Source: PALSA-129 sp963842505
GTDB taxonomy: Bacteria; Acidobacteriota; Terriglobia; Bryobacterales; Bryobacteraceae
NCBI GenBank assembly: GCA_963842505.1
Contig: CAWJGZ010000001.1
Location: forward strand, 1,922,001-1,986,000
Length of the DNA stretch: 64,000 bases
Direction of reading: 5' to 3'
Under the pieces are notes generated by a model. The model did no database searches, was not told the origin of the DNA, and saw only the letters and a list, made by a program, of their open reading frames with translations. The translations under genes and the position numbers were made by a program. Positions 1 to 7,042 of the stretch are shown here, one piece after another. Each line of letters opens with the position of its first letter. Within the stretch, counting starts at the first letter, position 1.

Positions 1-215
1 GTCAAGAAAGAGAGGAATAATACCAGCGCGATCTTGACGCCTTCCGGCGGCAGCAGTCGATAGAGGTCGGTCAACACAAAGTCTGTACAAGCATAGCCGA
101 TAGCGCGTTCCTCGGCATGCCCGGCCGTACCGTCAGCGCGCCGGACGCGATGCACAATGCCCCTGGCGCCATTTTCACATTGCCCATCGGAGCTCTCCTC
201 GATGGGAGTTATCAT
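1..215 (-). CDS. Partial MgtC/SapB-like membrane protein (N-terminus only)
   Basis: A minus-strand frame opens at the ATG at 215-213 and runs through the left edge without a stop (about 71 codons seen). Its last visible part reads DLYRLLPPEGVKIALVLF, resembling the start of MgtC/SapB (DUF4010-type) inner-membrane proteins, where a short LLPPE-like segment leads into the first membrane helix. The preceding ~45 residues are polar and not typical of the family, so an internal start (GTG at 77 or TTG at 74) is quite possible. The function of the family is poorly defined. The call rests on a short segment only. Confidence 0.42.
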   Translation of the reverse strand, partial: MITPIEESSDGQCENGARGIVHRVRRADGTAGHAEERAIGYACTDFVLTDLYRLLPPEGVKIALVLFLSFL

Positions 216-315
216 GTCATTATTACTGTGACCAAGGTCCGCCGGCGTGTCTGTGCCGCTTGGTGCAAAAGCAACTGTAACCAGGGTGCGCGGCCATCCG
301 TCGAGTAGACTATAA

Positions 316-1224
316 GTGAGATCCCACGTTCCAAAATCCCCGAAGGCGGTATACTGCTGGTCGCGCCTGATTGCATTGCTCATCGTCGCGTTGAGTTCCT
401 GCGCGGCGGCACAACCCCCCGCGGTCTCCTACGCCAATACCGAAGTTGCTCTTCAGGCAGCCTACGCGCGGCTCTACGATTTCGATTTTAAGACTGCCCA
501 CGAGATCCTCGACCGCCAGCATCAACTCGATCCTCAAGCCCCCATGGTCCTCGCCGTCAAGTCCGCCGCCTATCTCTTCGCCGAGTTGGACCGGCTCAAG
601 ATCCTGGAACTGGATTTTTTCACCGATGACGACAAGGTGGTGGACCGCCGCAAGTTAATTCCCGATCCCGTGATCCGCCAGAAGTTCTTCAATACCGTAG
701 CCGAATCAGACCGCCTTGCCAACGCGCGGCTGGCCGTCAAGCCCGACGATCCCGATGCTCTGCTGGCGCTCTGCATGACGACCGGCCTGGTCACCGATTA
801 CGCGGCCCTGGTCGAGAAGCGGCGCTTCGGCAGTTTCTCGCTTGCCAAAAAGAGCCACGTTTGGGCCAAGAAGCTGCTGGAACTGAATCCGCCCGTCGTG
901 GATGCCTACATGACCTTCGGAACGGCCGAGTATATTGTCGGCAGCCTCCCGTTTTTCGTGCGCTGGTTCGTCCACATGGATTCCGTGGAGGGCAGCAAGA
1001 CCAAGGGCATCGCGGAACTGACGCTGGTCGTCCAAAAGGGCAAATACTATGGCCCCTTCGCGCGCATGCTGCTGGCGGTGATTGCGTTGCGCGAAAAACG
1101 GCCCGAAGATGCCGAAAGGCTGCTGGCGGGACTGGCCAAGGAGTACCCCGACAATCTCCTGTTGCGTAAAGAGTTGGCTCGAGTTTCCCGCCAGACCCAC
1201 CCTGCCGGCGCCGTCACCAGGTAA
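316..1224 (+). CDS. TPR-like exported lipoprotein
   Basis: The product has 302 residues from a GTG start. The N-terminus has basic residues, a hydrophobic stretch (about 17-27) and LSSC at 26-29, a plausible lipobox, so it is probably a lipoprotein. The rest is alpha-helical, with repeated segments such as NTEVALQAAYARLYDFDFKT and a C-terminal RPEDAERLLAGLAKEYPDN that look like degenerate TPR helices. It probably acts as a scaffold in the periplasm; no catalytic motif is visible. It is followed at a short distance by a second TPR protein and an ABC permease in the same direction, suggesting one operon. The specific role is unknown. Confidence 0.72.
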   Translation: MRSHVPKSPKAVYCWSRLIALLIVALSSCAAAQPPAVSYANTEVALQAAYARLYDFDFKTAHEILDRQHQLDPQAPMVLAVKSAAYLFAELDRLKILELDFFTDDDKVVDRRKLIPDPVIRQKFFNTVAESDRLANARLAVKPDDPDALLALCMTTGLVTDYAALVEKRRFGSFSLAKKSHVWAKKLLELNPPVVDAYMTFGTAEYIVGSLPFFVRWFVHMDSVEGSKTKGIAELTLVVQKGKYYGPFARMLLAVIALREKRPEDAERLLAGLAKEYPDNLLLRKELARVSRQTHPAGAVTR

Positions 1225-1305
1225 TCCATCGAAACGCAGGCTCCTTCATACTCATCTATATAGGTGCATATAGCGGATATAATGAGGGACAGAGGGTTGG
1301 GTAGT

Positions 1306-2157
1306 GTGAAGAAACTCGCGCTGATATTGGTTGCGGCAGGCTCCGCTTGGGCGGCCGGCGCGGACTATGAGCAGGCGCATAAGTTGTATAATGCCACAGA
1401 TTTCCAGCAATCTATTAAAGTTCTGCTGGCGATTTCATCCAAAGACGCCGCGGTCTACGCGCTGCTCGGGCGCGACTACTATATGGAAGGCGAGTTCAAA
1501 AAGGCGAGCGAGGCCCTGGAGAAGTCCACTGAGCTGGATCCCGCCAACGCCGAATATACCCTGTGGCTGGGCCGCGCCTTCGGCCGGCGCGCGGAAACCG
1601 CCAGCCCCTTCACGGCGCCCGGATACGCGGCCAAAACGCGCCAATATCTCGAAAAGGCCGTCAGTTTGAATCCTGCCAATCTCGACGCCCAAAGCGACCT
1701 CTTCGAATATTACCTGGAAGCTCCCGGATTTTTGGGCGGCGGAATGGAGAAGGCCGAAGCCACCGCGAAACAAGTTGGCGGCATCAGCCCTCCCGAAGGC
1801 CTCGCCATGCAGGCAAAGCTGGCCGAGAGGCGCAAGCAATACTCCAGCGCCGAGGAGCAACTGCGGCGTGCTTTGGATGTGGCTCCGCATCAGATTGGCC
1901 GCTTCCTCGACCTCGCCCGTTTCCTGGTCCGCCGCGGCCGCCTGGACGAAGCCGACCAGGTGCTGGCGCGCGCCCACAAGGCTGCGCCAAACAACCCCAG
2001 GTTGATCTACGCCACCGCTGAAATCTACGTGAAAGCGCATTATAATCTGGATATTGCTAAGCAACTGCTCAAGCGTTACATGAGCGCCACGATCACGCCC
2101 GACGACCCACCTAAGTCCGAAGCTGCCAAACTTCTGCGACTCGTGCAGGGCGGTTAA
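1306..2157 (+). CDS. Secreted tetratricopeptide repeat protein
   Basis: The frame is open from a GTG at 1264, but I prefer the GTG at 1306. It gives a clean signal peptide (VKKLALILVAAGSAWAAG) and has GAGG upstream. The ATG at 1282 overlaps a TATAAT at 1278-1283 that may be a -10 box. The mature protein contains several TPR units, for example ALLGRDYYMEGEFKKASEAL, then NPANLDAQSDLFEYYLEAPG, QYSSAEEQLRRALDVAP and GRLDEADQVLARAHKAAPN. It has no enzymatic motif and is probably a periplasmic interaction scaffold. It ends 8 bases before the ABC permease start, so the two are very likely cotranscribed. Confidence 0.8.
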   Translation: MKKLALILVAAGSAWAAGADYEQAHKLYNATDFQQSIKVLLAISSKDAAVYALLGRDYYMEGEFKKASEALEKSTELDPANAEYTLWLGRAFGRRAETASPFTAPGYAAKTRQYLEKAVSLNPANLDAQSDLFEYYLEAPGFLGGGMEKAEATAKQVGGISPPEGLAMQAKLAERRKQYSSAEEQLRRALDVAPHQIGRFLDLARFLVRRGRLDEADQVLARAHKAAPNNPRLIYATAEIYVKAHYNLDIAKQLLKRYMSATITPDDPPKSEAAKLLRLVQGG

Positions 2158-2165
2158 GCCCGCGC

Positions 2166-3368
2166 ATGTTTCTCGGCGAGGCGATCCGATTCAGCATACA
2201 GGCGCTCCGCGCCAACCCCATCCGATCTCTGCTCACAGGGCTCGGCATGGTGATCGGCACGGCCTCCGTCATCCTGGTGGTCACCATTTCGCTCACCAGC
2301 CGGGACTACATTTTGGAGCAGATCGAGGGCATCGGCTCCAACATCATTTTTGGCTATTTCGTTACGTCCGGACCAACCAGCGTGGCCGCCGATGCCGACT
2401 ACGTCAAGATGGCCGATGTCGAGGCCATGCGTCAGGAACTCGGTTCCGATATCGTGGCTGCCACCGGAGTAATGTCGGACGCCGCGCAGACCCTGATCGA
2501 CGGCCGCATGCAGGACGTGAAAGTCAATGGCAGCGACCAGGATTATCAGGCGGTGCGCAACATCGTGATCAGCTCCGGGCGTTTTCTTGATTTGGGGGAA
2601 GTCACGCGGCGGGAAAAAGTGGCGCTGCTCACTGACCATCTGGCGGAGCGTCTCTACGGGTCCCGCGCCGCCGCTCCGAACCAGGTGATCCGGCTGTACG
2701 GCCTGCCGTTCACCGTCATCGGCACGTTTCACGAGAAAGTCGAAACCTTCGGACAATCCGAGGTGGAGCGCGACACGGTCTTGATTCCGATTACCGTGCT
2801 GCGCTACTTCACTCCGGTGGAGCGCATCGACCCGCTGTATGTCCAGGTGCGCGCTCCGCGGGAAGTGGATCGCGTGGCCGGCCGGGTGCAAGAGATCCTG
2901 GAAGCGCGCCATCGGCCCGGGGCGCGCTACCGCGTCGACACCCTGACCGCTATTCTGAACGCCGCCAAAAATATCTCGCTGATCCTTTCGATGGTGTTGA
3001 TCCTGGTTTCCGCCATCACGCTGCTGATCTCGGGCATCGGCATCATGAACATCATGTTGGTGACGGTCACCGAGCGCACGCGCGAAATCGGCGTGCGCCT
3101 GGCCGTGGGCGCGTCCGCGCGGAAAATTCTCTTGCAGTTTCTCACCGAGGCGATGATCGTGAGCCTGTCCGGCGGCCTTTTAGGCATCCTGGTGGGCGTC
3201 GCCATTCCGCTGAGCGTCACTTTGTTCGCCGATATCCGCATCCCGATTTCGTGGGTGGCGATTGTGGTGGCGTTCGGCGTTTCCTGCCTGGTGGGACTGA
3301 TTTTCGGCATCCTCCCGGCGAACCGGGCCGCGCACTTGAGCCCCACCGAAGCGCTGCGGTATGAGTGA
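2166..3368 (+). CDS. ABC transporter permease, MacB/FtsX type
   Basis: This is a 400-residue membrane subunit of a MacB-type mechanotransmission exporter. The N-terminus (ALRANPIRSLLTGLGMVIG) is the conserved cytoplasmic helix plus first transmembrane segment. A periplasmic MacB-PCD domain spans roughly 45-260, and the C-terminal FtsX domain has three helices (about 275-400), including SGIGIMNIMLVTVTERTREI and the GVRLAVGA motif. The length fits a permease without a fused ATPase. No ATPase or periplasmic adaptor is encoded here, so partners must lie elsewhere. It follows two TPR proteins at short spacing. Confidence 0.92.
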   Translation: MFLGEAIRFSIQALRANPIRSLLTGLGMVIGTASVILVVTISLTSRDYILEQIEGIGSNIIFGYFVTSGPTSVAADADYVKMADVEAMRQELGSDIVAATGVMSDAAQTLIDGRMQDVKVNGSDQDYQAVRNIVISSGRFLDLGEVTRREKVALLTDHLAERLYGSRAAAPNQVIRLYGLPFTVIGTFHEKVETFGQSEVERDTVLIPITVLRYFTPVERIDPLYVQVRAPREVDRVAGRVQEILEARHRPGARYRVDTLTAILNAAKNISLILSMVLILVSAITLLISGIGIMNIMLVTVTERTREIGVRLAVGASARKILLQFLTEAMIVSLSGGLLGILVGVAIPLSVTLFADIRIPISWVAIVVAFGVSCLVGLIFGILPANRAAHLSPTEALRYE

Positions 3369-3710
3369 CGCGTTCGTGGAGTAGGCCTCCGGCCCGCAAC
3401 GCCGCCTTTCCAACCGGCGCCCCGCTTTTTCGACTCAACCCCTAGCCCTGAGCTAGCCCAGAGCTAGCCCCGCGGCGCCAGGCTCAGGAGCCGCTCCTCG
3501 ATGTCGGGGTTTGATCCGGGTTCATGACCTTTCCTGCGCGTGCCAACTACTCAGCCTGAATTCCGAAGTTGAACCCGCGTTGCGAATTATCTGATTTGCT
3601 TTGAACCCCTTGCGTTGTGAAAATCCAACTTCGCCGAAGTTGGATTTTCAGCACCTAACCCGCTGAAAGAGCGGGGGTTAATTATCCAATTTCGGATTTC
3701 AGGCTCAGCC
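3369..3710. other. Non-coding stretch with short repeats
   Basis: No gene is supported here. Just after the permease stop there are tandem AGCTAGCCC-type repeats (about 3440-3472). A perfect inverted repeat lies at 3618-3650 (separate entry). It is followed by a weaker stem, AACCCGCT at 3657-3664 against AGCGGGGGTT at 3670-3679, which might terminate the upstream operon although no clear T-run follows. Confidence 0.5.
3618..3650. repeat. Perfect 33-bp inverted repeat
   Basis: Arms TGAAAATCCAACTTCG and CGAAGTTGGATTTTCA (16 bp each, perfectly complementary) surround a single central C. No T-tract follows, so it is not an ordinary intrinsic terminator. It may be a REP-like palindrome or a folded transcript end after the permease operon. 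Confidence 0.7.
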
Positions 3711-3782
3711 CAGAACCGCGAGCGTGAGTGAGCGGCCATCGCTACGCTGCGTGGCGGCCGCTCGCCGACGCTCGCGGCTCTG
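3711..3782. repeat. REP-like palindromic element
   Basis: This is a long imperfect palindrome. CAGA (3711-3714), CCGCGAGCGT (3716-3725) and GAGCGGCC (3730-3737) are mirrored by GGCCGCTC (3756-3763), ACGCTCGCGG (3768-3777) and TCTG (3779-3782), with about 18 nt between arms. It abuts the left half of the dispersed repeat at 3779. A sequence of the same flavour (GAGCCGCGACCGTAAGGGAG) occurs after argF near 55783. Confidence 0.65.
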
Positions 3783-3858
3783 TACTACTACGTTTTTGTT
3801 TCTTTGCGGGCCGCGAAGATTTTTCCGCGGCCCAAGTCCGTAGGACGAAAGAGAATAG
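3779..3858. repeat. Dispersed repeat copy A, left half (interrupted by IS)
   Basis: This 80-nt stretch is nearly identical to 27628-27706, which has a one-base indel and one substitution. In the second copy the sequence continues directly into the block that here starts at 5600, so the insertion sequence between 3858 and 5600 split an existing repeat. The repeat encodes no convincing protein. Confidence 0.88.
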
Positions 3859-3938
3859 ATGGAATGAGAAGGCCGGTCTCCCGGCGGGATGCGATATGCT
3901 CCCACAAAGCACTGTCCGGTGCAAAAAGGAGACCAGCC

Positions 3939-5051
3939 ATGAAGAAGAATACCATCGAAAAGCCGAAGCAAAATCGGAAGAGCCGCAAGCAACTAGACGG
4001 GAACTTAACCGTGGGAATTGATCTGGGGGACCGGAGCTCGCGCTACTGCATCCTGAACCAAGACGGTGAGGTCATACGGGCAGCGTCGGTGGCGACCACG
4101 AAGAAGGATCTGAACCGCGTTTTTGGGGCGCTGCCGCACAGTCGCGTGGTGCTGGAAGTGGGGACGCACTCGCCCTGGGTGAGCCGCCATCTGAGGTCCC
4201 TGGGACATGAGGTGATCGTGGCGAATCCGCGCCGCACGCGACTGATTGCGGCCAGCAGCAACAAGCAGGACCGGCTGGATGCCGAAACTCTGGCGCGGTT
4301 GGGGAGGATGGACCCGAAGCTACTGTTTCCGATCCGTCACCGCAGCGAAGCGGCGCAGGCGGACCTGACGGTGATCCGGACGCGGGCGGCCTTGGTGGAA
4401 GGGCGGACCCGATTGATTAATGCGGCCCGAGGATTGACCAAATCGTTTGGGGAGCGGCTGCGGAAGTGCGATGCGCGGTACGTCAATGAGGAGCTGGCCA
4501 AGGACTTGCCGCCGGCTTTGAAAGAGGCCATCGAGCCGCTGCTGAAACACATCGGAGAACTGAGCGCGCGCATCCAGGAATACGACGTTGCCATCCAGAG
4601 GATCGCCCGGGAACGGTACCCGGAAGTTGGGTTGCTGACGATGGTGGGAGGGGTGGGAGTATTGATGGCGCTGACGTTTGTTCTCACCTTGGAAGACCCG
4701 CATCGCTTCCAGCGAAGCCGCGACGTAGGGGCGTACTTGGGGATGAGGCCGCGGCGGCGGCAAAGCGGGGGGAGCGATCCGGAGCTGGGAATCAGCAAGG
4801 AAGGCGACATATACCTGCGAAAAATACTGGTGCAGGGGGCGCATGTGATTCTGGGACGGAGCGGGCGGGATAGCGATTTGCGGCGGTTCGGGCAAAAGCT
4901 GGTGGCGCGCGGGGGCCAAGGGGCGAAGAAGAAAGCGCGCGTAGCGGTAGCGCGGAAACTGGCGGTGCTGCTGCATCACCTATGGGTGACGGGCGAAGTG
5001 TACGAACCGCTGCGGAACAGCCAGGTGGCGCCCGTGCCGGCAGCCGCCTGA
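3939..5051 (+). CDS. IS110-family transposase (DEDD plus Tnp_20 domains)
   Basis: The product has 370 residues from the ATG at 3939, which follows AAAAGGAGACCAGCC; an upstream frame extension to 3804 crosses the element end and is rejected. The N-terminal RuvC-like DEDD domain shows GIDLGDRSSRYC (D), VVLEVGTHSPW (E) and KQDRLDAETLARL (D..D). A coiled linker follows (about 120-220). The C-terminal Tnp_20 domain has GVGVLMALTF, YLGMRPRRRQSGGSDP with the probable catalytic serine, and KEGDIYLRKIL. The enzyme is a guide-RNA-directed recombinase that excises and inserts the element. It appears intact. Confidence 0.93.
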   Translation: MKKNTIEKPKQNRKSRKQLDGNLTVGIDLGDRSSRYCILNQDGEVIRAASVATTKKDLNRVFGALPHSRVVLEVGTHSPWVSRHLRSLGHEVIVANPRRTRLIAASSNKQDRLDAETLARLGRMDPKLLFPIRHRSEAAQADLTVIRTRAALVEGRTRLINAARGLTKSFGERLRKCDARYVNEELAKDLPPALKEAIEPLLKHIGELSARIQEYDVAIQRIARERYPEVGLLTMVGGVGVLMALTFVLTLEDPHRFQRSRDVGAYLGMRPRRRQSGGSDPELGISKEGDIYLRKILVQGAHVILGRSGRDSDLRRFGQKLVARGGQGAKKKARVAVARKLAVLLHHLWVTGEVYEPLRNSQVAPVPAAA

Positions 5052-5117
5052 AGCGCCGGCCGAAAGCGAGCGAACGGAGAACGAACGAGAGTGGGGATCA
5101 GCCAGTTGGGATGGACC

Positions 5118-5330
5118 GAGAAAGGTATCAGGGCAACGAGGATGTACGTATCGCCGAGTTCGGGTGACTGCGACACTGGGCTGGATCAAAGCTCACCAGT
5201 CATGGTGAGCAGAAGGTCGCTCTTTAGATGGCAGCACCCGGAAGTAATCGAGAACGCCAACAGGCACGAGCCCGAGGGGCTCACTCATAGTGCGAATGGA
5301 AGCAGGGCGAACCGGGCGGACGAACAGAAC
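5118..5330 (+). ncRNA. Candidate bridge/seek RNA of the IS element
   Basis: IS1111-type elements are known to encode their guide RNA in the non-coding end downstream of the transposase, the long end here. Seen: CACTGGGCT at 5174-5182 is the exact complement of the right target AGCCCAGTG (5598-5606, core included). ATGGAAG at 5296-5302 is identical to the element's right end plus core (5593-5599, CATGGAAG context). GAGGATG at 5138-5144 could pair with the left target only by using G-U pairs. A perfect hairpin GCTCACC/GGTGAGC (5191-5197/5204-5210) separates the two guide regions. RNA ends are guesses; expression is inferred. Confidence 0.5.
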
Positions 5331-5375
5331 AGTGGCCGAGCCAGCGGCGCGATGAGAAAGCACCGCCGCGGGCGC

Positions 5376-5528
5376 GCCTGCCATTCCCTCATCACCCTTT
5401 GTGTCGCATCGGAGCCACCCGTCAAGGCTACCCTTCGGCTCGCTTGCTCCCTCCGGTCGCAGCGCTCGGCCTTGACGGGGCCCGGCTCCGACGCAAGGGC
5501 CGATTTCAGAGATGAGGGAATGGCAGGC
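5376..5528 (+). other. Long nested hairpin in the IS 3' non-coding end
   Basis: Outer arms of 18 bp are perfectly complementary: GCCTGCCATTCCCTCATC at 5376-5393 and its complement at 5511-5528. Inside, GGAGCC (5411-5416) pairs with GGCTCC (5484-5489), and CCGTCAAGGC (5419-5428) pairs with GCCTTGACGG (5469-5478). The loop is about 40 nt. It could stabilise or terminate the guide RNA, or be an extra repeat carried by the element. Confidence 0.6.
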
Positions 5529-5599
5529 TTAGTTCACTCCGCAAGAGGACAACCATGCCAGCAGTTTTCCCTTGACACAGACCGGCCTTCTCATGGAAG

Positions 5600-5801
5600 C
5601 CCAGTGCGCCAGCACTGGGAACCCCTCGCAAGACCATTAGCCCCGGAACGGGGCGTAAGAATCCGGGCCCGCTCGCACCTTTCGCCCCGTTCCGGGGCTG
5701 GTCAATTGGCGACCTGGACCAGGGCATCGCGCCCTGAGCTGTCATCTTTCGCCCTTTGGGCTCTTTTAGAAGTACGCTGGTTGCGGCTTGCCGCGCTGTG
5801 C
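5600..5801. repeat. Dispersed repeat copy A, right half
   Basis: This matches 27707-27907 with scattered differences, from CCCAGTGCGCCAGCACTGGG to GCCGCGCTGTGC. It includes internal stems such as CCAGTGC/GCACTGG and CCCCGGAACGGGGC. Together with 3779-3858 it is the second half of the repeat split by the insertion sequence. No credible gene lies in it. Confidence 0.88.
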
Positions 5802-5848
5802 CCGGGGGCCGCGTGAATCCGGCTTTTGTGTCGCGCGCCAAGCGGCAG

Positions 5849-6760
5849 TCAGCGCCGTTTGAGGGCTTCGAGTTCGTCGAGGGAGCGCGGCCAATCTTCG
5901 CGCAGGAGGCGGGAGAGCGCGCGGTCGGCCAGGAGCTTGCCATTGGTCTGGCAGGGAGCGCAATAGTTGGTTTCGTTCGAAGCATAACGGATGCGCTGGA
6001 TGGGAGCGCCGCAGCGGGGGCAGGGAAGGCCGTAGCGGCCGTGGACGGCCATGCCTTCGCGGAAGGCGGTGACCTTCTCCGGGAACGCGCCGCGGCATTG
6101 GGCGCGCAGGCGATCGGTCCATTCGACGAGAGTTTCGCGCGTGGCGGCGTAGAGTTGCGCGATCTGGTCGGGTGCGAGTTTTTGAGTGAGCGAGACCGGC
6201 GAGAGACGCGCGCGATGCAGGATCTCATCGGAATAGGAGTTGCCGATGCCGCTGAAAATGTGCGGGTCGGTGAGCGCGCGTTTGACGGTGTGATTGGCGG
6301 ATTGCAGGGCGGCGGCGAAGGCGGGGAGCGAGGCTTGGAAAATTTCGAGGCCGCCGGCGTCGAGGGACCGGAGAGCGGCGGGGCCGGAGAGAACGTGCAG
6401 CGAGGCGCGGTGCTGCGTGCCCGCTTCGGTGAAGGTGAGGGTGCCGGAATCGAAGGTGAAAGCGGCCAGGAGATTGCGGGCGGCCGGCTTGGCGGCGGCT
6501 TTGACGGGAGCGTCGCGCCAGTGCAGACGCCCGGCGATCATGAGGTGCAGGGCAAGCCAGAGGTCGTCTTCGAGGCCGATCGCGATCCGTTTGCCGGCGC
6601 GTACCACCTGGCGGACGTGCTTACCGTGAGTGGCTTCGACAGGCGGAGCGGCGGAGCGCAGCAGGAACGGGCTGGAAACGGTAACGCAGTCAAGGCGGTG
6701 GTCGACGGTGCGGGCCGCGATGGCTTCGACGTAGATGGTGACGTCGGGCAGTTCGGGCAT
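5849..6760 (-). CDS. Fpg/Nei-type formamidopyrimidine-DNA glycosylase
   Basis: This base-excision repair enzyme removes oxidised bases by N-glycosylase/AP-lyase chemistry. The start is set at MPELPDV (6760), because in this family the proline after the initiator Met is the nucleophile and E follows; the upstream extension to 6862 is rejected. The product has 303 residues. The H2TH region contains DPHIFSGIGNSYSDEIL. The C-terminal zinc finger is CPRCG...NYCAPCQ with four cysteines, followed by NGKLLADRALSRLLR. Substrate preference (Fpg versus Nei-like) cannot be set from sequence alone. It is divergent from the receptor gene at 7043. Confidence 0.93.
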   Translation of the reverse strand: MPELPDVTIYVEAIAARTVDHRLDCVTVSSPFLLRSAAPPVEATHGKHVRQVVRAGKRIAIGLEDDLWLALHLMIAGRLHWRDAPVKAAAKPAARNLLAAFTFDSGTLTFTEAGTQHRASLHVLSGPAALRSLDAGGLEIFQASLPAFAAALQSANHTVKRALTDPHIFSGIGNSYSDEILHRARLSPVSLTQKLAPDQIAQLYAATRETLVEWTDRLRAQCRGAFPEKVTAFREGMAVHGRYGLPCPRCGAPIQRIRYASNETNYCAPCQTNGKLLADRALSRLLREDWPRSLDELEALKRR

Positions 6761-6910
6761 GCTGATAGGATCGCACCAGTTGTGTTCGATGTGTCGAATT
6801 ACCGGACTGAAACGAGTGTGAGTATGTCGAAAAAACCGACTGGTGGCCTGTTGCAAAATCATCGATTCTGCCCTTACGTCTTTAAATTAAGATAAATGAA
6901 CCGTTTTATC

Positions 6911-6939
6911 TTGAAACAAAATTGGACCTGTGGGATACT
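6911..6939 (+). promoter_or_regulatory. Putative promoter of the 7043 receptor gene
   Basis: TTGAAA (6911-6916) and GATACT (6934-6939) are separated by 17 bp. An inverted repeat AAGATAAA (6889-6896) / TTTATCTT (6905-6912) overlaps the -35 box and could be an operator. No test of activity is possible here. Confidence 0.45.
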
Positions 6940-7042
6940 CTTAGCCACCACCGTTCTGGTTTTGGTGCCGCTCTGGGGAGTTGTGCATTCACGGAGCGAG
7001 TGAAGGTAGCGGGTCTATTTAAAATTAGGGGGTTGTCGAAGC

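Larger units (their letters stand above)
3859..5597 (+). mobile_element. IS110-family (IS1111-type) insertion sequence
   Basis: The boundaries come from comparison with the uninterrupted repeat at 27628-27907. The left junction reads AATAG/ATGGA and the right GGAAG/CCCAG, against AATAGCCCAG in the empty site. An AG dinucleotide at 3857-3858 recurs at 5598-5599 and is the likely core. Subterminal inverted repeats of 16 bp, ATGAGAAGGCCGGTCT (3864-3879) and its complement (5579-5594), lie a few bases inside each end, the IS1111 arrangement. The left non-coding end is 80 nt and the right about 545 nt. It contains one transposase gene and a candidate guide RNA. Confidence 0.9.

Noticed and set aside
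5091..5816. 241-codon frame downstream of the transposase
   Set aside because: It crosses the IS right end into the dispersed repeat and covers the structured non-coding end; no second protein is expected in this IS family.
5756..6895. 379-codon plus-strand frame
   Set aside because: Antisense to the glycosylase gene, whose zinc finger and N-terminal motif are clear.
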